A stretch of DNA of 64,000 nt from CAZLFA01 sp964558665 (GCA_964558665.1 CAZLFA010000006.1:1-64000), one strand, 5' to 3'. Shown: positions 41,193 to 50,968, counted from the first letter of the stretch. Translations and numbers: made by a program. The notes: generated by a model from the letters alone, not told the origin.

Positions 41193-44100
41193 TTTTACAC
41201 CGGCATTGCCCGGATCGCCAACCAGAACAAAAGGCGCCCAAAACAGGGGATGCGCGTAAGCGGCGGCTGTTCTGCCGCTGGCCCGGTCCTTTAATACCCC
41301 TCTGTCGATCATGTCGAGGGCTGCCTTGCGCAGAGCCTGCGCCCGGGAAAGGTTCCTGTTATCCTTCTGAGCATGAAAAGTGTCCGTCACCAGTTTCTTT
41401 GCCGATGTGGTTTCTACCGGCCACATGGTGACCAGCAGCGAACGCGTCCCTGCATAGAAAAAGGCCTTACCCAGTCCCGATATCGCCTCTGCTCCCTGTC
41501 CTTCCGCCGCCCCCGTGTTGCAGGCAGACAAAACAACCCAGTCAGCGTTCATCTTGAGCTTGAGGATCTCTCCCATGGTCAGCAGCCCGTCTTCCTTTTC
41601 TCCCGTTACTGAAGGTGAAGACAGGGCTAATGCCGGCTGGTCCAGGCCGTCCAGATCGCCCGGCACCAGGGCATGGGTGGCAAAGGATACGACTTTGCGG
41701 TCTGAAAGCAGGATGTTCTTCACCTGATGCTCCGACGCGTTCCTGCCCAGAAAGACGTCTTTCTGCTGATCGGCCTCCAACGCGCGGGCAGTGCTGATTA
41801 TTTCCTCAGATGTGTCGGGCAAACGCTCAAGCTGCGACAGCAGGCTGGAATCTATCTTCATGCTGTCCAGCATGCCCTTCTCGCTTATGCGCACACCTCT
41901 TACCGTGACGGAAAGCCCGCGTGAGGCGAGCCTGGAAGTTTTCGGTGCGTCGCCTTTTTTTGCCGCGACAGGCTGCTCCAACTGCTTAGGGCTGAAAACA
42001 GGATCGCCGAAGCCAATGAAAGGCTTGCGCTGCGGATCTCCCCCGGGAACCGCCCGCAGGGAAACAAGCGCGTTGATCGAAGGGACGGAGGTGAGGGATA
42101 CTTTTCTGATTAGCCAGGGAAGATCATGGTATTTATCGAAAAGCAGTTCCCTGTCGGTTTTCGGTTTAACAGGAGACGTCAGCAGAAGCGCCAAAGGCAG
42201 TTGGCCCAGGGGTCCCGGGGTCACTGTTAAAAGATATTTTGCATCCTTCCATCCCGCTTCCACGGGCTTAAGAAGGCTGTCGTACAGTCTGCCGGCGAGA
42301 TCAGAGTCGAAATCTGGGATATCCCCAAACGTTCGGGGATGGGAGTCGAGAGATTTTCTCAGTCCGGAGACTATTCTCTTCGACTCCTTTTTACTGATCG
42401 GCGCGGAAGAAAATACGGCCTCTCCCGTTTGCGCTGCTGCCCATATGTAGGTTTTATCTTCGGCGGTATAGATGGATATCAGTGCCTCGCCCGGCCGGAG
42501 CGCTTTCTGAACTTCAGACAGGGAGACCGGCTTCGGATTGACGAAATCTGCGTATCTGGGAAAGCGCTTATTGATTTCTTCGAGTATCGCATCCCCCGCC
42601 CTGTTCAGATTGTCGATATTCTCCTCCACCTTCACTGCTGATGACGCGTTTTGCTGATCGGGCGGTGCAGACATAAGATCGGACAGAGAGGCACGCATTG
42701 AGCTGATCTGCTTCCTGATATCCTGCTCTCTTCTTACGAGATCCGAAAGTTCCGGATCGTAGGCCGCCGCCGCACGCGCCGCACTTTCTCCGATTGCCCC
42801 CTGCGTGCTCTGAGCAGCCATGGCATTTGCTATCCGGAAAGACGCACGCGATGCACGGATGTCCATTGATTTCTCCAGCGCGCTGCCCTGTATCTTTTCC
42901 AGAGCGGCAAGATAGATTTCCAGGACGGCTTTTATCCGTTCTCTCTGCACAAAAGCGGTTCGCAAATCCATAAAGCGCCTGAGCAGTACGGGAACGACCC
43001 GGGAATAAATGCCGAAGGCTTTCGGATAATTATTTGCCGTGGTGTAAGCAGCAGCCTCAAGCCCGAGCACTTCCGCCTTGCCCGTTGTCAGTCGACCGCC
43101 GTCTCTCTTTTCTTCCAGAGCATAGGCATTTTTTATGTTTCTTTGCGCCTCATCGATGCGGCCGTTCTTGATGAGGGCCAGTATCAGATTTCTATTGCGC
43201 GTGAAGAGTTTCTCATAGAGATAGCGGTTTTCCTTTAAACTCTCCCTGGACAGATCGTATTGCTTCATGGCGTTTTCGTAGTCATGCTGAGCCGCTAAAA
43301 TATTGCCGAGAAACATGCGCGATGATCCCATAGAGCCGCAGTCATCGGAAAGCCCAGCTCTCTGCTTGATATTGATGCCGGCGTTAGTCAGTTTTTCGGC
43401 ATCCGCAAGCCTCCCTGCCGCCAGCATCACCTCGGCCATGCTCTGAAGGGCATTTCCGACATTGATGGATTCAGCTCCTTCAATTTCCAGCGCCTCCCTG
43501 ATTGCCAGGCGGGCTTCATATTCGGCTTCGATGAGACGCCCCTGGCTTACCAGATTATGAATCAGCCGCTGCCGGCTTCTGGTAACCGGTCCCGATGTTT
43601 CAGCTGCTTTCTTTCGCCACGCTATCTCCTGCCGGTGATAATCTTCTGCCTCCCTGAACCGTCCCTGTGAATCGAGGAGCATGGATTCCATCCATGCAAT
43701 AAAAGCATTGGCCCACACATGCTGAGGCTGCCTGCTTATGATCATGTTGCACAGCTCTGTGCCTTTGTTTTTGGCTCTCGCGGCAGCATCGAAATCGCCC
43801 AACTGCAAATAGATTTCTACGAGCATCGGATAAACGAACATGCTGTTTTTCAGCTTTTCACTTCTTTCAAGAAGTTCGACGGCATATCTGTAATTGCCCA
43901 GCCCTCTTTCTATCCAGGCGAGCTTGCCCATTACTATTGCATTGGCAAATCCTATCTTCTCAGAATATTTAAGGGCTTCGCGCAGATCTTCATTGACCTG
44001 TTTCCAGCGTCCGAGGTTCCATGCCGCTTCGCCTCGCTCCCGGTAAAATATTGCCAGTGTCTCATCATCGGCCTTGTCGGGCACGGGCCTGTCTGCATCC

Positions 44101-44324
44101 CTGATCAACTGCCTGATTGCAGAGTCCTGCTTCACTTTAACATCGAGTACCGACAATACGTCGCTTATTCTTCTCGGCGGCGGAATGAATGCCTTGTCCT
44201 GCATGGAGACCGTCACCTGCCTTGCTTCCTGCAGCGACATCCTGCCCCCGCAGCCGGCGAGAAAGGAAGTTGACGCCCAGAAGGCAGAAACAAGACAAAT
44301 AATATAAATCCGCCTCTTTATCAT
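41190..44324 (-). CDS. Large TPR-CHAT lipoprotein (caspase-like peptidase domain)
   Basis: A 1044-residue lipoprotein with lipobox LAGC (Cys25). Residues about 70-480 are TPR-like helical repeats. The C-terminal 300 residues form a CHAT domain with the His-Cys dyad intact: His884 (SFATHAL) and Cys935 (LSACNTG), followed by AFFYAGTRSLLVTMWPV. CHAT proteins are caspase-related proteases. This one should face the periplasm or outer surface. It starts 6 nt after the ACP gene, so it is part of the lipid operon, where its role is unclear (protein maturation, scaffold or stress response). Confidence 0.85.
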   Translation of the reverse strand: MIKRRIYIICLVSAFWASTSFLAGCGGRMSLQEARQVTVSMQDKAFIPPPRRISDVLSVLDVKVKQDSAIRQLIRDADRPVPDKADDETLAIFYRERGEAAWNLGRWKQVNEDLREALKYSEKIGFANAIVMGKLAWIERGLGNYRYAVELLERSEKLKNSMFVYPMLVEIYLQLGDFDAAARAKNKGTELCNMIISRQPQHVWANAFIAWMESMLLDSQGRFREAEDYHRQEIAWRKKAAETSGPVTRSRQRLIHNLVSQGRLIEAEYEARLAIREALEIEGAESINVGNALQSMAEVMLAAGRLADAEKLTNAGINIKQRAGLSDDCGSMGSSRMFLGNILAAQHDYENAMKQYDLSRESLKENRYLYEKLFTRNRNLILALIKNGRIDEAQRNIKNAYALEEKRDGGRLTTGKAEVLGLEAAAYTTANNYPKAFGIYSRVVPVLLRRFMDLRTAFVQRERIKAVLEIYLAALEKIQGSALEKSMDIRASRASFRIANAMAAQSTQGAIGESAARAAAAYDPELSDLVRREQDIRKQISSMRASLSDLMSAPPDQQNASSAVKVEENIDNLNRAGDAILEEINKRFPRYADFVNPKPVSLSEVQKALRPGEALISIYTAEDKTYIWAAAQTGEAVFSSAPISKKESKRIVSGLRKSLDSHPRTFGDIPDFDSDLAGRLYDSLLKPVEAGWKDAKYLLTVTPGPLGQLPLALLLTSPVKPKTDRELLFDKYHDLPWLIRKVSLTSVPSINALVSLRAVPGGDPQRKPFIGFGDPVFSPKQLEQPVAAKKGDAPKTSRLASRGLSVTVRGVRISEKGMLDSMKIDSSLLSQLERLPDTSEEIISTARALEADQQKDVFLGRNASEHQVKNILLSDRKVVSFATHALVPGDLDGLDQPALALSSPSVTGEKEDGLLTMGEILKLKMNADWVVLSACNTGAAEGQGAEAISGLGKAFFYAGTRSLLVTMWPVETTSAKKLVTDTFHAQKDNRNLSRAQALRKAALDMIDRGVLKDRASGRTAAAYAHPLFWAPFVLVGDPGNAGVK

Positions 44325-44330
44325 TCCCGT

Positions 44331-44585
44331 CTAGATCCTTGTCTTTGCCAGCGCCTCGATATAATCGCAGATATCATTGATGGTGCGGATATCCATGGCG
44401 CGCTTTTTCTCTTCCTGGGTAAGTTCAGAACCGAGCATCTTTTCAATTTCCACGAGCAGTTCAATGGCATCAATGCTGTCAAAATGATGCTTCTCACGCA
44501 GATTCTCATCCAGTCCGGGATTCTCGATTTCAAATTCCTCGCGGAATATTCTCAATATTTCGGCAGTAATTTCATCACGCGTCAT
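44331..44585 (-). CDS. Acyl carrier protein 1
   Basis: An 84-residue ACP with phosphopantetheine attachment at Ser37 in HFDSIDAIELL and the usual four-helix acidic composition. It lies between the PKS-type dehydratase and the CHAT gene, spaced 31 nt and 6 nt. Presumed carrier for chain building in this cluster; a second ACP is at 50690-50968. Confidence 0.92.
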   Translation of the reverse strand: MTRDEITAEILRIFREEFEIENPGLDENLREKHHFDSIDAIELLVEIEKMLGSELTQEEKKRAMDIRTINDICDYIEALAKTRI

Positions 44586-44616
44586 GGGTCACCTGAATAA
44601 CAACTCCTTTGTAGTG

Positions 44617-45462
44617 TCAAACAACATCACGAATCCAGCTCGGCGGCTTCAGCCTGCCGGCGCTGACATCGCGCATCTGCACGCCTGTGATCTTTTCGCA
44701 GAGAACGCCGTCCATGCGGTAAATTCCGATATCGAATATCAAAGGCTGTTCACCGGTCTGCACAGGAACCACGCAGGTGAAATAGGCCTCGCCCGGTTTG
44801 GTGCGATGCAGGATCACCCGCTCCTCAAAGCCGATCGGGAAAGCCACGACATTCGCAAACCGCTGAGACCAGGCACATGCGCAGTGCATGGCCGCATCCA
44901 GAGGAAAAGGGGAACCGAGCGGATCAAGCTGTGCGGGCAGATCAGGGGCCTGCAGGCAGGCTATGGCCCCCCTGCTGCTGATGCGGATCGGGGCGTGGGC
45001 GTTCTGATATGCAGGGCCCAGAGGCACAAGGTCCCGATACAGTCTGTCCGGAGGAACTTCAATAACATCTCTTGCAAGATCAAACGACATACGGGAGGTT
45101 ACTGACGGATGATTTCCTGAATCCTGTCTGAAGATCACCCTTGCATGAACCGCAGGCCTGCTGATCCTGCCGCTTTTGGAAGTGGTCATGGTGATCAGGC
45201 TTGTTTTAAATTCGCCGTCTCCGGCAGCCTCTATTTCATTAAAAGCTTCAATAATCGGGCGGTCCGCGCCGATATGAAGGAAGCGCGGAAAGCAGGCCTG
45301 AAACATGGAACGGGCATTGATCTCCGGGAAATGCCTCTTCGTTGACGATGCAAGTGTCTGCAGCGCCTCTACGGCCGGGAATACAGCCTCTCCCTCAAAG
45401 GTGTGCTCTCTGAGATAAGGAAGGATTTCTATCTGAAGGGGAATTCTCATCGTTTCATTCAT
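44617..45462 (-). CDS. Stand-alone PKS-type double-hotdog dehydratase
   Basis: A 281-residue protein resembling the dehydratase domain of modular polyketide synthases. His20 lies in LREHTFEGEAVFP (the LxxHxxxGxxxxP motif) and Asp189 in FPLDAAMH (the LDAxxH/Q motif). It would remove water from a 3-hydroxyacyl-ACP. The ATG at 45462 overlaps the thioesterase stop by 8 nt; an upstream start at 45501 would overlap more. Stand-alone PKS-DH genes beside FabF-type synthases occur in polyene and PUFA-like systems. Confidence 0.75.
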   Translation of the reverse strand: MNETMRIPLQIEILPYLREHTFEGEAVFPAVEALQTLASSTKRHFPEINARSMFQACFPRFLHIGADRPIIEAFNEIEAAGDGEFKTSLITMTTSKSGRISRPAVHARVIFRQDSGNHPSVTSRMSFDLARDVIEVPPDRLYRDLVPLGPAYQNAHAPIRISSRGAIACLQAPDLPAQLDPLGSPFPLDAAMHCACAWSQRFANVVAFPIGFEERVILHRTKPGEAYFTCVVPVQTGEQPLIFDIGIYRMDGVLCEKITGVQMRDVSAGRLKPPSWIRDVV

Positions 45463-45937
45463 GCGGGAAAGTCTTCCATAGATGAACTGTCTTGGGATCA
45501 ACGGCGACCGGTTTGCCTGATGCGTTCAGGGCGCAGTGCCTGGTAAATCCCTTGCAGATAAGCTGCTGTGTTTCGGCGTGGGTTATCGCATAGTCGAACC
45601 TGAGGCGCACACGCTCAAGATCAGCGGGCCTGGTATGTATCCACATGGGATCGTCGTAATAAAGCGGCTGATAAAAGCAGATTCCCGTTTCGATAATGGG
45701 ATAGACGAAGCCGTCCTCTTCCACCTCGCGGTAGGGGTAGGCTGCATCCCTCATCAGGGTGGCGCGTCCCTGCTCGAAATAGCGCAGATAGTTGGCGTGA
45801 TAGACAACAGATGAACGGTCGGTGTCGGCGTAGAGGGTGCGGTTCTGGCAGCGGTGCCAGATAAGTCCGGTGCTTCTGTCGCGCACATAGCGGCTGTCGC
45901 TTTTGCATGGTTCAGGACAAAAAGGTTTTGGCTTCAA
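45455..45937 (-). CDS. YbgC/4-hydroxybenzoyl-CoA thioesterase-like hotdog protein
   Basis: A 160-residue thioesterase with the YADTDRSSVVYHANYLRYFEQGR signature block at about residues 37-59, whose Asp (DTD) and Tyr/His match the catalytic region. It carries an unusual N-terminal extension of about 30 residues with three cysteines (CPEPC...HRC), perhaps a small metal site. The start lies 1 nt after the ketosynthase stop. It may release the finished acyl chain or clear stalled intermediates. Confidence 0.82.
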   Translation of the reverse strand: MKPKPFCPEPCKSDSRYVRDRSTGLIWHRCQNRTLYADTDRSSVVYHANYLRYFEQGRATLMRDAAYPYREVEEDGFVYPIIETGICFYQPLYYDDPMWIHTRPADLERVRLRFDYAITHAETQQLICKGFTRHCALNASGKPVAVDPKTVHLWKTFPHE

Positions 45938-45938
45938 T

Positions 45939-47204
45939 TCATACCCCCTTAAAGATCACGCAGCAGTTTGTGCCGCCGAAACCGAAGGCATTCGAAAGAG
46001 CAAACTCGACCTGCTGGCGGCGCGCCTCATTGGGAACGACATCGATATCGGTCATTTTGGGGTCGGGTATGTGATTTATTGTCGGCAGAATAATGCCCCG
46101 CCTCATGCCTTCGATGGTCAATGCCGCTTCGATTGCGGCGGCGGCGCCCAGAGTGTGACCGATCTGTGATTTATTAGACGATATGGGGACCTTCTCCAGT
46201 CGCTTGCCGAAAATGGTCCGCAGGCATTCCACTTCCGTCTGGTCGCCCTTGGGTGTGGAGGTTCCGTGAGTGTTCACATACTGGATATCCGCGGGCAGCA
46301 GTCCTGCATCGTCGATGGCTTCGAGGATCGCACGATTGATTGTCTCCGGATTGGGGTTCGTAAAATGAAATGCATCGGAGGTCCAGCCGATTCCCGCCAC
46401 CTCCGCCCTGGCGGAAAGCCCCAGCGCTGAGATCATCTCCTCCGCTGCCAGGACAAGCACGCCGGCGCCTTCTGAGAGGACAAAACCGCGGCGGTCTGCG
46501 CTGAAGGGGCGCGACGCCTGCGCCGGGTCGTGAAAAGCCCTGTCCTTCGGTGTTATCTTGATCGTGGCATTCATGTTTTCAAATCCATGCACCAGCTCCG
46601 GTATTATCGCCATGTCGATGCCGCCGGCCAGGACAAAGTCGCAATCTCCGTCGCGTATCATGCGGGCGCCGATTCCTACCGCATGATTTCCCGAAGCGCA
46701 GGCTCCCTGAGGCGAGAAGATCGGCCCGGTGAAGCCAAGCATGATGCCCGCCTTGCCGGAAGGCAGATTGGCGCAGAGATTGGGCAGCAGATAAGGACTG
46801 ACTTTGAGAGATCCCTTTTCGCGAAGATTATCCACGGCCACACGGAAAGCGTCCGTCCCGTTCAGCGCCGAGCCTATCAGGCACGCCGTGCGCGGACCGG
46901 TTGCCGCGTCCATTTGAAGCCCAGAGTGATCAAGAGCCTCCTTGCAAACCGCCATTGTCAGCAGCACAAACGCCGCATTCCAGTTGTACATATCCTTTGC
47001 GCTGGCTATGTGGTCGCGCTTCGGATTCCAGTCCGGGATCTCGCCCACGACATCGCAGGCTGTCTTTACCTCGCAGCGTGAGATCTTCCGGAAACCAGCC
47101 TCTCCTCTGATCGCGCGTTCCCATGTCCTGTCGAACGTCCTACCCAGAGGCGTCGCCGCGCTGTAGCCGATAACAAACACCCGTCTGTTTTTGGGAGCTT
47201 TCAT
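45939..47204 (-). CDS. Beta-ketoacyl-ACP synthase (FabF-type), second ketosynthase
   Basis: A 421-residue condensing enzyme with complete catalytic residues: Cys169 (QGACASGNHAV), His313 (NTHGTSTPKG), Lys345 and His350 (NKSQIGHTLG). The GFGGTNCCVIF terminus is typical of FabF. It sits 9 nt after another complete ketosynthase. Because both keep the cysteine, this is not a ketosynthase/chain-length-factor pair of the aromatic PKS kind; they more likely act on different chain lengths or intermediates. Confidence 0.93.
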   Translation of the reverse strand: MKAPKNRRVFVIGYSAATPLGRTFDRTWERAIRGEAGFRKISRCEVKTACDVVGEIPDWNPKRDHIASAKDMYNWNAAFVLLTMAVCKEALDHSGLQMDAATGPRTACLIGSALNGTDAFRVAVDNLREKGSLKVSPYLLPNLCANLPSGKAGIMLGFTGPIFSPQGACASGNHAVGIGARMIRDGDCDFVLAGGIDMAIIPELVHGFENMNATIKITPKDRAFHDPAQASRPFSADRRGFVLSEGAGVLVLAAEEMISALGLSARAEVAGIGWTSDAFHFTNPNPETINRAILEAIDDAGLLPADIQYVNTHGTSTPKGDQTEVECLRTIFGKRLEKVPISSNKSQIGHTLGAAAAIEAALTIEGMRRGIILPTINHIPDPKMTDIDVVPNEARRQQVEFALSNAFGFGGTNCCVIFKGV

Positions 47205-47213
47205 TTTACAACC

Positions 47214-48464
47214 TCAGCATGTCCTTCGGAAGATGATGCAGGCATTGCAGCCGCCAAAACCGAAGGCGTTTTTCAGCACATGTTCCTGTTTAAGTGAGCG
47301 GGCCTTGTCCGGAACGCAATCCATGACTATTTCCGGATCGGATTTATAATTTATCGTCGGCAGCAGCGTGTCATGCAGCATCCCCTCCATCGCAAATATG
47401 GACTCTATGGCGCTGGAAGCTCCCATGGCGTGTCCGATCTGCGATTTGTTTGCCGAAACAGGGGGGATTGCATCTCCGAATACCTCTTTGAGCGCATCCG
47501 CTTCAACTTTGTCCCCCACTCTTGTGGAAGCGGCATGGGCATTGACGGCGTCAATGTCCTGCGGTCCGAGGTCTGCATGATCGATGCTTTCGCTGATGCA
47601 GCGTTTGACCGTTTCAAAGTTGGGCGCCACAAAATGATAGGCGTCTGCCGTCATTCCCCAGCCGGCAATTTCCAGTTGCGATTCCAGGCCGTGCGCTTTG
47701 GCAAAATCCTTCGATGCGATAACAATGCATCCGGCGCCCTCAGACACGATAAAACCCCGCCGGTTAACGGAAAACGGGCGGCTCAACTGTTTGGGCGGTT
47801 CGGGCGGCTGCCCTTCCCTAGGACGATATGCCCCGTTCATGGTCGCAAAACCTCCGACAATAGGTTCAACGAGAGCAAAGTCAACGGCTCCGCAAACGGC
47901 TACATCAGCCATTCCCTGCTGAAGAAACATGGCGCCGATGATCATCGAGCTGCAGCCGGTGGCGCAGGCTGTAACCGGGGCGCATATAGGGCCGGTTGCC
48001 TTCGTAAGGATAGAAATCTTGCCGCCTACCATGTTGATGCACGAGTTGGGATTGGTAAAAGGATGAGGCATTCTGTTCTCTGAAACAAGCAGCCTGTCCG
48101 CGTTAATGACCGCGTCCAGACCGCCCACTGCGGAGCTGAATGTCACAGCGACACGCGGAGCAATGTCCGGTGTTATATCGATGCCGCTCTTTTTCAGGGC
48201 GCGATGAACAACGAGCATTGAATATTTGAAAAGGGGGGATGTCCAGTGCGCCATCTCACGCGGCTTCAGAAACGGGTATGGCTCCACGTCGATGTCCTCC
48301 ACCTCGCCGGCAACCTGCACCGGGAAGCCGCTCCGGATAGGGAAGCGGGTCAGCGGCTTGATGCCGCTTTCTCCCTGCACGGCTCTTTGCCATTGGATAT
48401 CCATCCGTGTCCCGAGAGGGGAAACCGAGTCGTATCCCAGAATAAGCGGATTAAGCCTGTTCAT
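47214..48464 (-). CDS. Beta-ketoacyl-ACP synthase (FabF-type), first ketosynthase
   Basis: A 416-residue condensing enzyme with Cys167 (TACATGCSSM), His310 (NAHAASTRVGD) and His345 (NKSQIGHAMG), so catalytically complete. The EGAGCIVIASKDFAKAHG and NAFGFGGCNACIIF segments match its neighbour, indicating a tandem duplication followed by divergence. It follows the two radical SAM genes after 27 nt in the same operon. Confidence 0.93.
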   Translation of the reverse strand: MNRLNPLILGYDSVSPLGTRMDIQWQRAVQGESGIKPLTRFPIRSGFPVQVAGEVEDIDVEPYPFLKPREMAHWTSPLFKYSMLVVHRALKKSGIDITPDIAPRVAVTFSSAVGGLDAVINADRLLVSENRMPHPFTNPNSCINMVGGKISILTKATGPICAPVTACATGCSSMIIGAMFLQQGMADVAVCGAVDFALVEPIVGGFATMNGAYRPREGQPPEPPKQLSRPFSVNRRGFIVSEGAGCIVIASKDFAKAHGLESQLEIAGWGMTADAYHFVAPNFETVKRCISESIDHADLGPQDIDAVNAHAASTRVGDKVEADALKEVFGDAIPPVSANKSQIGHAMGASSAIESIFAMEGMLHDTLLPTINYKSDPEIVMDCVPDKARSLKQEHVLKNAFGFGGCNACIIFRRTC

Positions 48465-48491
48465 AATCGCTTTTATTAGTGGGTTAATTGA

Positions 48492-49490
48492 TCACCAGGG
48501 AATAAAACTGTAAAGCTTGGCAAACATCTCATACACTTCGATCCAGTTCTGAAGGTCTTTTGCCGAGCGGAGATGGTCGCGCTTGTTGACCATGACCCAG
48601 CTCATGTGGGCCGCTCCGTCCTTGCATGTGGCGCAATCCCTGGTGGCGGATGTACAGCATCGGTGAACCGTGCTCAAATCCGAAGCCCAACGGATGAAGT
48701 GAATGAGTCTCTTGGGTCTCGGGTTGCGATTGTCTATCGTCTCCGTTACGGAGGGACACTCTTTCCAGCCGAAAGGCCGTCCGAACATGCTGCCGCTGCA
48801 GATAATCTCATGATAGTATTTGCACGAAACAACGGTTCGCGGATACCTGTCCAGCATGTCGTCCATTTCCGCACGGATATCCTGAATCTCCTCTTTTTTC
48901 CAGAAAAATCCGTCCACCTTCTCGTCGTTGGAAAGAAGCTGCATATGGACCTTCAAGCCGGCATCCTCTATCTTCTTTATGACCTTTTCCGTCTTGCCGA
49001 CCTGCTTCGGCGTGATGGTGTAGAGATAGTATGTATAAGGATCATTCTCATAATTTTTGCTGGAAACGGCAAAGGTATCTTTGCCCCGGAGGATTTTCTC
49101 GTCCTGTTCATCTCCCCAAAGGGATATCCCCACCATCATGTCCGGAAATCTGTCCCTAGGCACCTTGATCAGGCCGTTCGTGGCACAATATGAGGGCAGT
49201 CTCCTGTAAAAGGCCTCGACGCGATCAAGAAAAAGCGTAGGCTCTCCGCCGATCAGTATCGCAAGATTGACTCCTCTTGCCTTTTCTGCGTCAATGAAGG
49301 CCTCCCACTTCTTCACATCAGTTTCTTCGCTTGCCGCCTTGTGCTCATCGGAGGAGAAGAAGAAGCACCCCTTGCATCTGAGATTGCATTTGTTAGTCAC
49401 GTCATAGATGGAACTGCGGATGTTCAGGCGCGATATCCTTTTGTACCTTTCATACCACTCTTTATCCAGCAGAGAACTTACCGTATTCAT
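48492..49490 (-). CDS. Radical SAM protein with C-terminal cysteine cluster, paralogue 2
   Basis: A 332-residue radical SAM enzyme. The [4Fe-4S]/SAM motif is CNLRCKGC (residues 33-40) after IYDVT; GGEP follows at about 96. A further cysteine group near the C-terminus (CCTSATRDCATC) may bind an auxiliary cluster, as in SPASM/Twitch enzymes. It is a clear paralogue of the next upstream gene, with which it shares the start pattern and the tail. Its place between ACP/FabZ and ketosynthase genes suggests that it modifies an acyl chain or another carrier-bound intermediate. Confidence 0.85.
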   Translation of the reverse strand: MNTVSSLLDKEWYERYKRISRLNIRSSIYDVTNKCNLRCKGCFFFSSDEHKAASEETDVKKWEAFIDAEKARGVNLAILIGGEPTLFLDRVEAFYRRLPSYCATNGLIKVPRDRFPDMMVGISLWGDEQDEKILRGKDTFAVSSKNYENDPYTYYLYTITPKQVGKTEKVIKKIEDAGLKVHMQLLSNDEKVDGFFWKKEEIQDIRAEMDDMLDRYPRTVVSCKYYHEIICSGSMFGRPFGWKECPSVTETIDNRNPRPKRLIHFIRWASDLSTVHRCCTSATRDCATCKDGAAHMSWVMVNKRDHLRSAKDLQNWIEVYEMFAKLYSFIPW

Positions 49491-49558
49491 CTTTTATCTG
49501 TCAGCCTTTTCTTATCTGCTGCTCATTGCCTGTCCGTATCGGGCAACGTGCAAGAGCC

Positions 49559-50641
49559 TTATATTTTTTGATTGTCAATGTTTTCAAAACCGGGCGGTTC
49601 GACTATTCCGGCGCAGAGATTTGCGCCCTTCTCATATCCCATGACCCATACGGACAGATAGGTGTCCACATAGTCAAGCCATGCCCGAAAGGTATTTGGA
49701 TTGTTCGCATGCCTGAAGAGACGCGCCGTCACAACGGCGCTTCCCGAGGCATAGTGGCGGCAATCTTCGCAATCCGTATCGGGAACGCAGCAGGAAACGC
49801 TCCTGTCCCAGGAGAGATCAGCCCGGTACTGGCGGAACGAACGCCCCAGGCCTATATCCGTCGAGGGGTTCATGCGGGGATAGGAACATTCATAAAGGGC
49901 ATGCAGGCCGTGCCGATGTGTATGGGCAACGATGCTGTACGGGGAAAAGAGTACGTTGTCCGGATAACGCGACAGGATGTCCAGCATTGTCAGGCGCGTC
50001 TGCCGAAGGGATTCTTCGCTGTGTCTGAGAGGCCCCTCATATCCGACCGGCGAGGAAAACACGTTAAAGGTGATCATGCAGCCGTGAGAGGCAACAGCTT
50101 CCATGACCTCATATATCTCAGGGATGTTCTCCCTGGTGAAGGTATAAACAAAAACGGCTCTTGGGTCGTTCCTGTAATTATCTATCTGCCTGGACAGCAA
50201 TGCCTTGGCTTTTCTGACGCGGAGGCTGGTCTCATCGTTTCCCCAGACGGAAATATGTATCCTGTAGCCGACAATATCAGGGATGCGCTTGAAACCGTTC
50301 GTTGCTATCGATCCCAGTGGCATTTCCTGATAACAAACCTCCAGGAGCTCCGGAACCAGTGACGGTTCCGCCCCGGCCAGCACAACATAGGTGATGCCTC
50401 TGGCTTTTTCCTGTCTCATCAGGTTCCGCCAGGCTTCGGGGTCGCTGTTCCCGTCGGCGAACTGCTTGTCGCCTTCGTAATAGTAGCAACCTTCGCAACG
50501 GATGTTGCAGCGATTAGTCATATCGTATGTAGATTCACGGAGGAAAAAGTATTCCCTTACCTTTTCCCATCGCTGCCTGATCTGACTATCGGCCAGCAAA
50601 TCGGAAAATTTCCATCTGTTTTTTGCTTCCCTGTCTTTCAC
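49559..50641 (-). CDS. Radical SAM protein with C-terminal cysteine cluster, paralogue 1
   Basis: A 360-residue radical SAM enzyme with CNIRCEGC at about residues 42-49 after TYDMTNR. The usual GGEP is altered to AGAEPS. C-terminal cysteines CCVPDTDCEDC parallel those of the downstream paralogue. It starts 48 nt after the ACP gene. The paired paralogues within a type II FAS/PKS operon are the feature that most suggests unusual acyl chemistry. Confidence 0.85.
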   Translation of the reverse strand: MKDREAKNRWKFSDLLADSQIRQRWEKVREYFFLRESTYDMTNRCNIRCEGCYYYEGDKQFADGNSDPEAWRNLMRQEKARGITYVVLAGAEPSLVPELLEVCYQEMPLGSIATNGFKRIPDIVGYRIHISVWGNDETSLRVRKAKALLSRQIDNYRNDPRAVFVYTFTRENIPEIYEVMEAVASHGCMITFNVFSSPVGYEGPLRHSEESLRQTRLTMLDILSRYPDNVLFSPYSIVAHTHRHGLHALYECSYPRMNPSTDIGLGRSFRQYRADLSWDRSVSCCVPDTDCEDCRHYASGSAVVTARLFRHANNPNTFRAWLDYVDTYLSVWVMGYEKGANLCAGIVEPPGFENIDNQKI

Positions 50642-50689
50642 GGCTTTTATTTACCTCTGAGCAGTACACATAAACCTACCATACCGATA

Positions 50690-50968
50690 TCAGCTCTTGT
50701 CGCTCCCCGACAGTTTCTCGATTATATAATCTGCAATCATGCGAATATTCTTCAGCTTGGGATAATCATCCTCGTCGATGGTAATTGCATATTCATCCTG
50801 AAGGACAAGTGCGACCGTTGCCAAATCCATGCTGTCGATGCCCAATTCGTCGACCAGGTCGAGATCAGGGTCAAATGTTTCCGGAGTCACGTCTTCCAGT
50901 TTCAGCTCTGATATAATGATCTCGGCAACATGCCTTATGATTGTGGATTTATCACTACTTGCGGACAT
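50690..50968 (-). CDS. Acyl carrier protein 2
   Basis: A 92-residue ACP with Ser46 in ELGIDSMDLA as phosphopantetheine site. It is followed by radical SAM paralogue 1 and preceded by the FabZ-like gene after 57 nt. Having two ACPs in one cluster suggests that separate carriers serve chain building and tailoring. Confidence 0.93.
   Translation of the reverse strand: MSASSDKSTIIRHVAEIIISELKLEDVTPETFDPDLDLVDELGIDSMDLATVALVLQDEYAITIDEDDYPKLKNIRMIADYIIEKLSGSDKS

Noticed and set aside
47214..48464. Ketosynthase alpha/chain-length-factor pair
   Set aside because: Both tandem synthases retain the active-site cysteine and both histidines, so neither is a chain-length factor.
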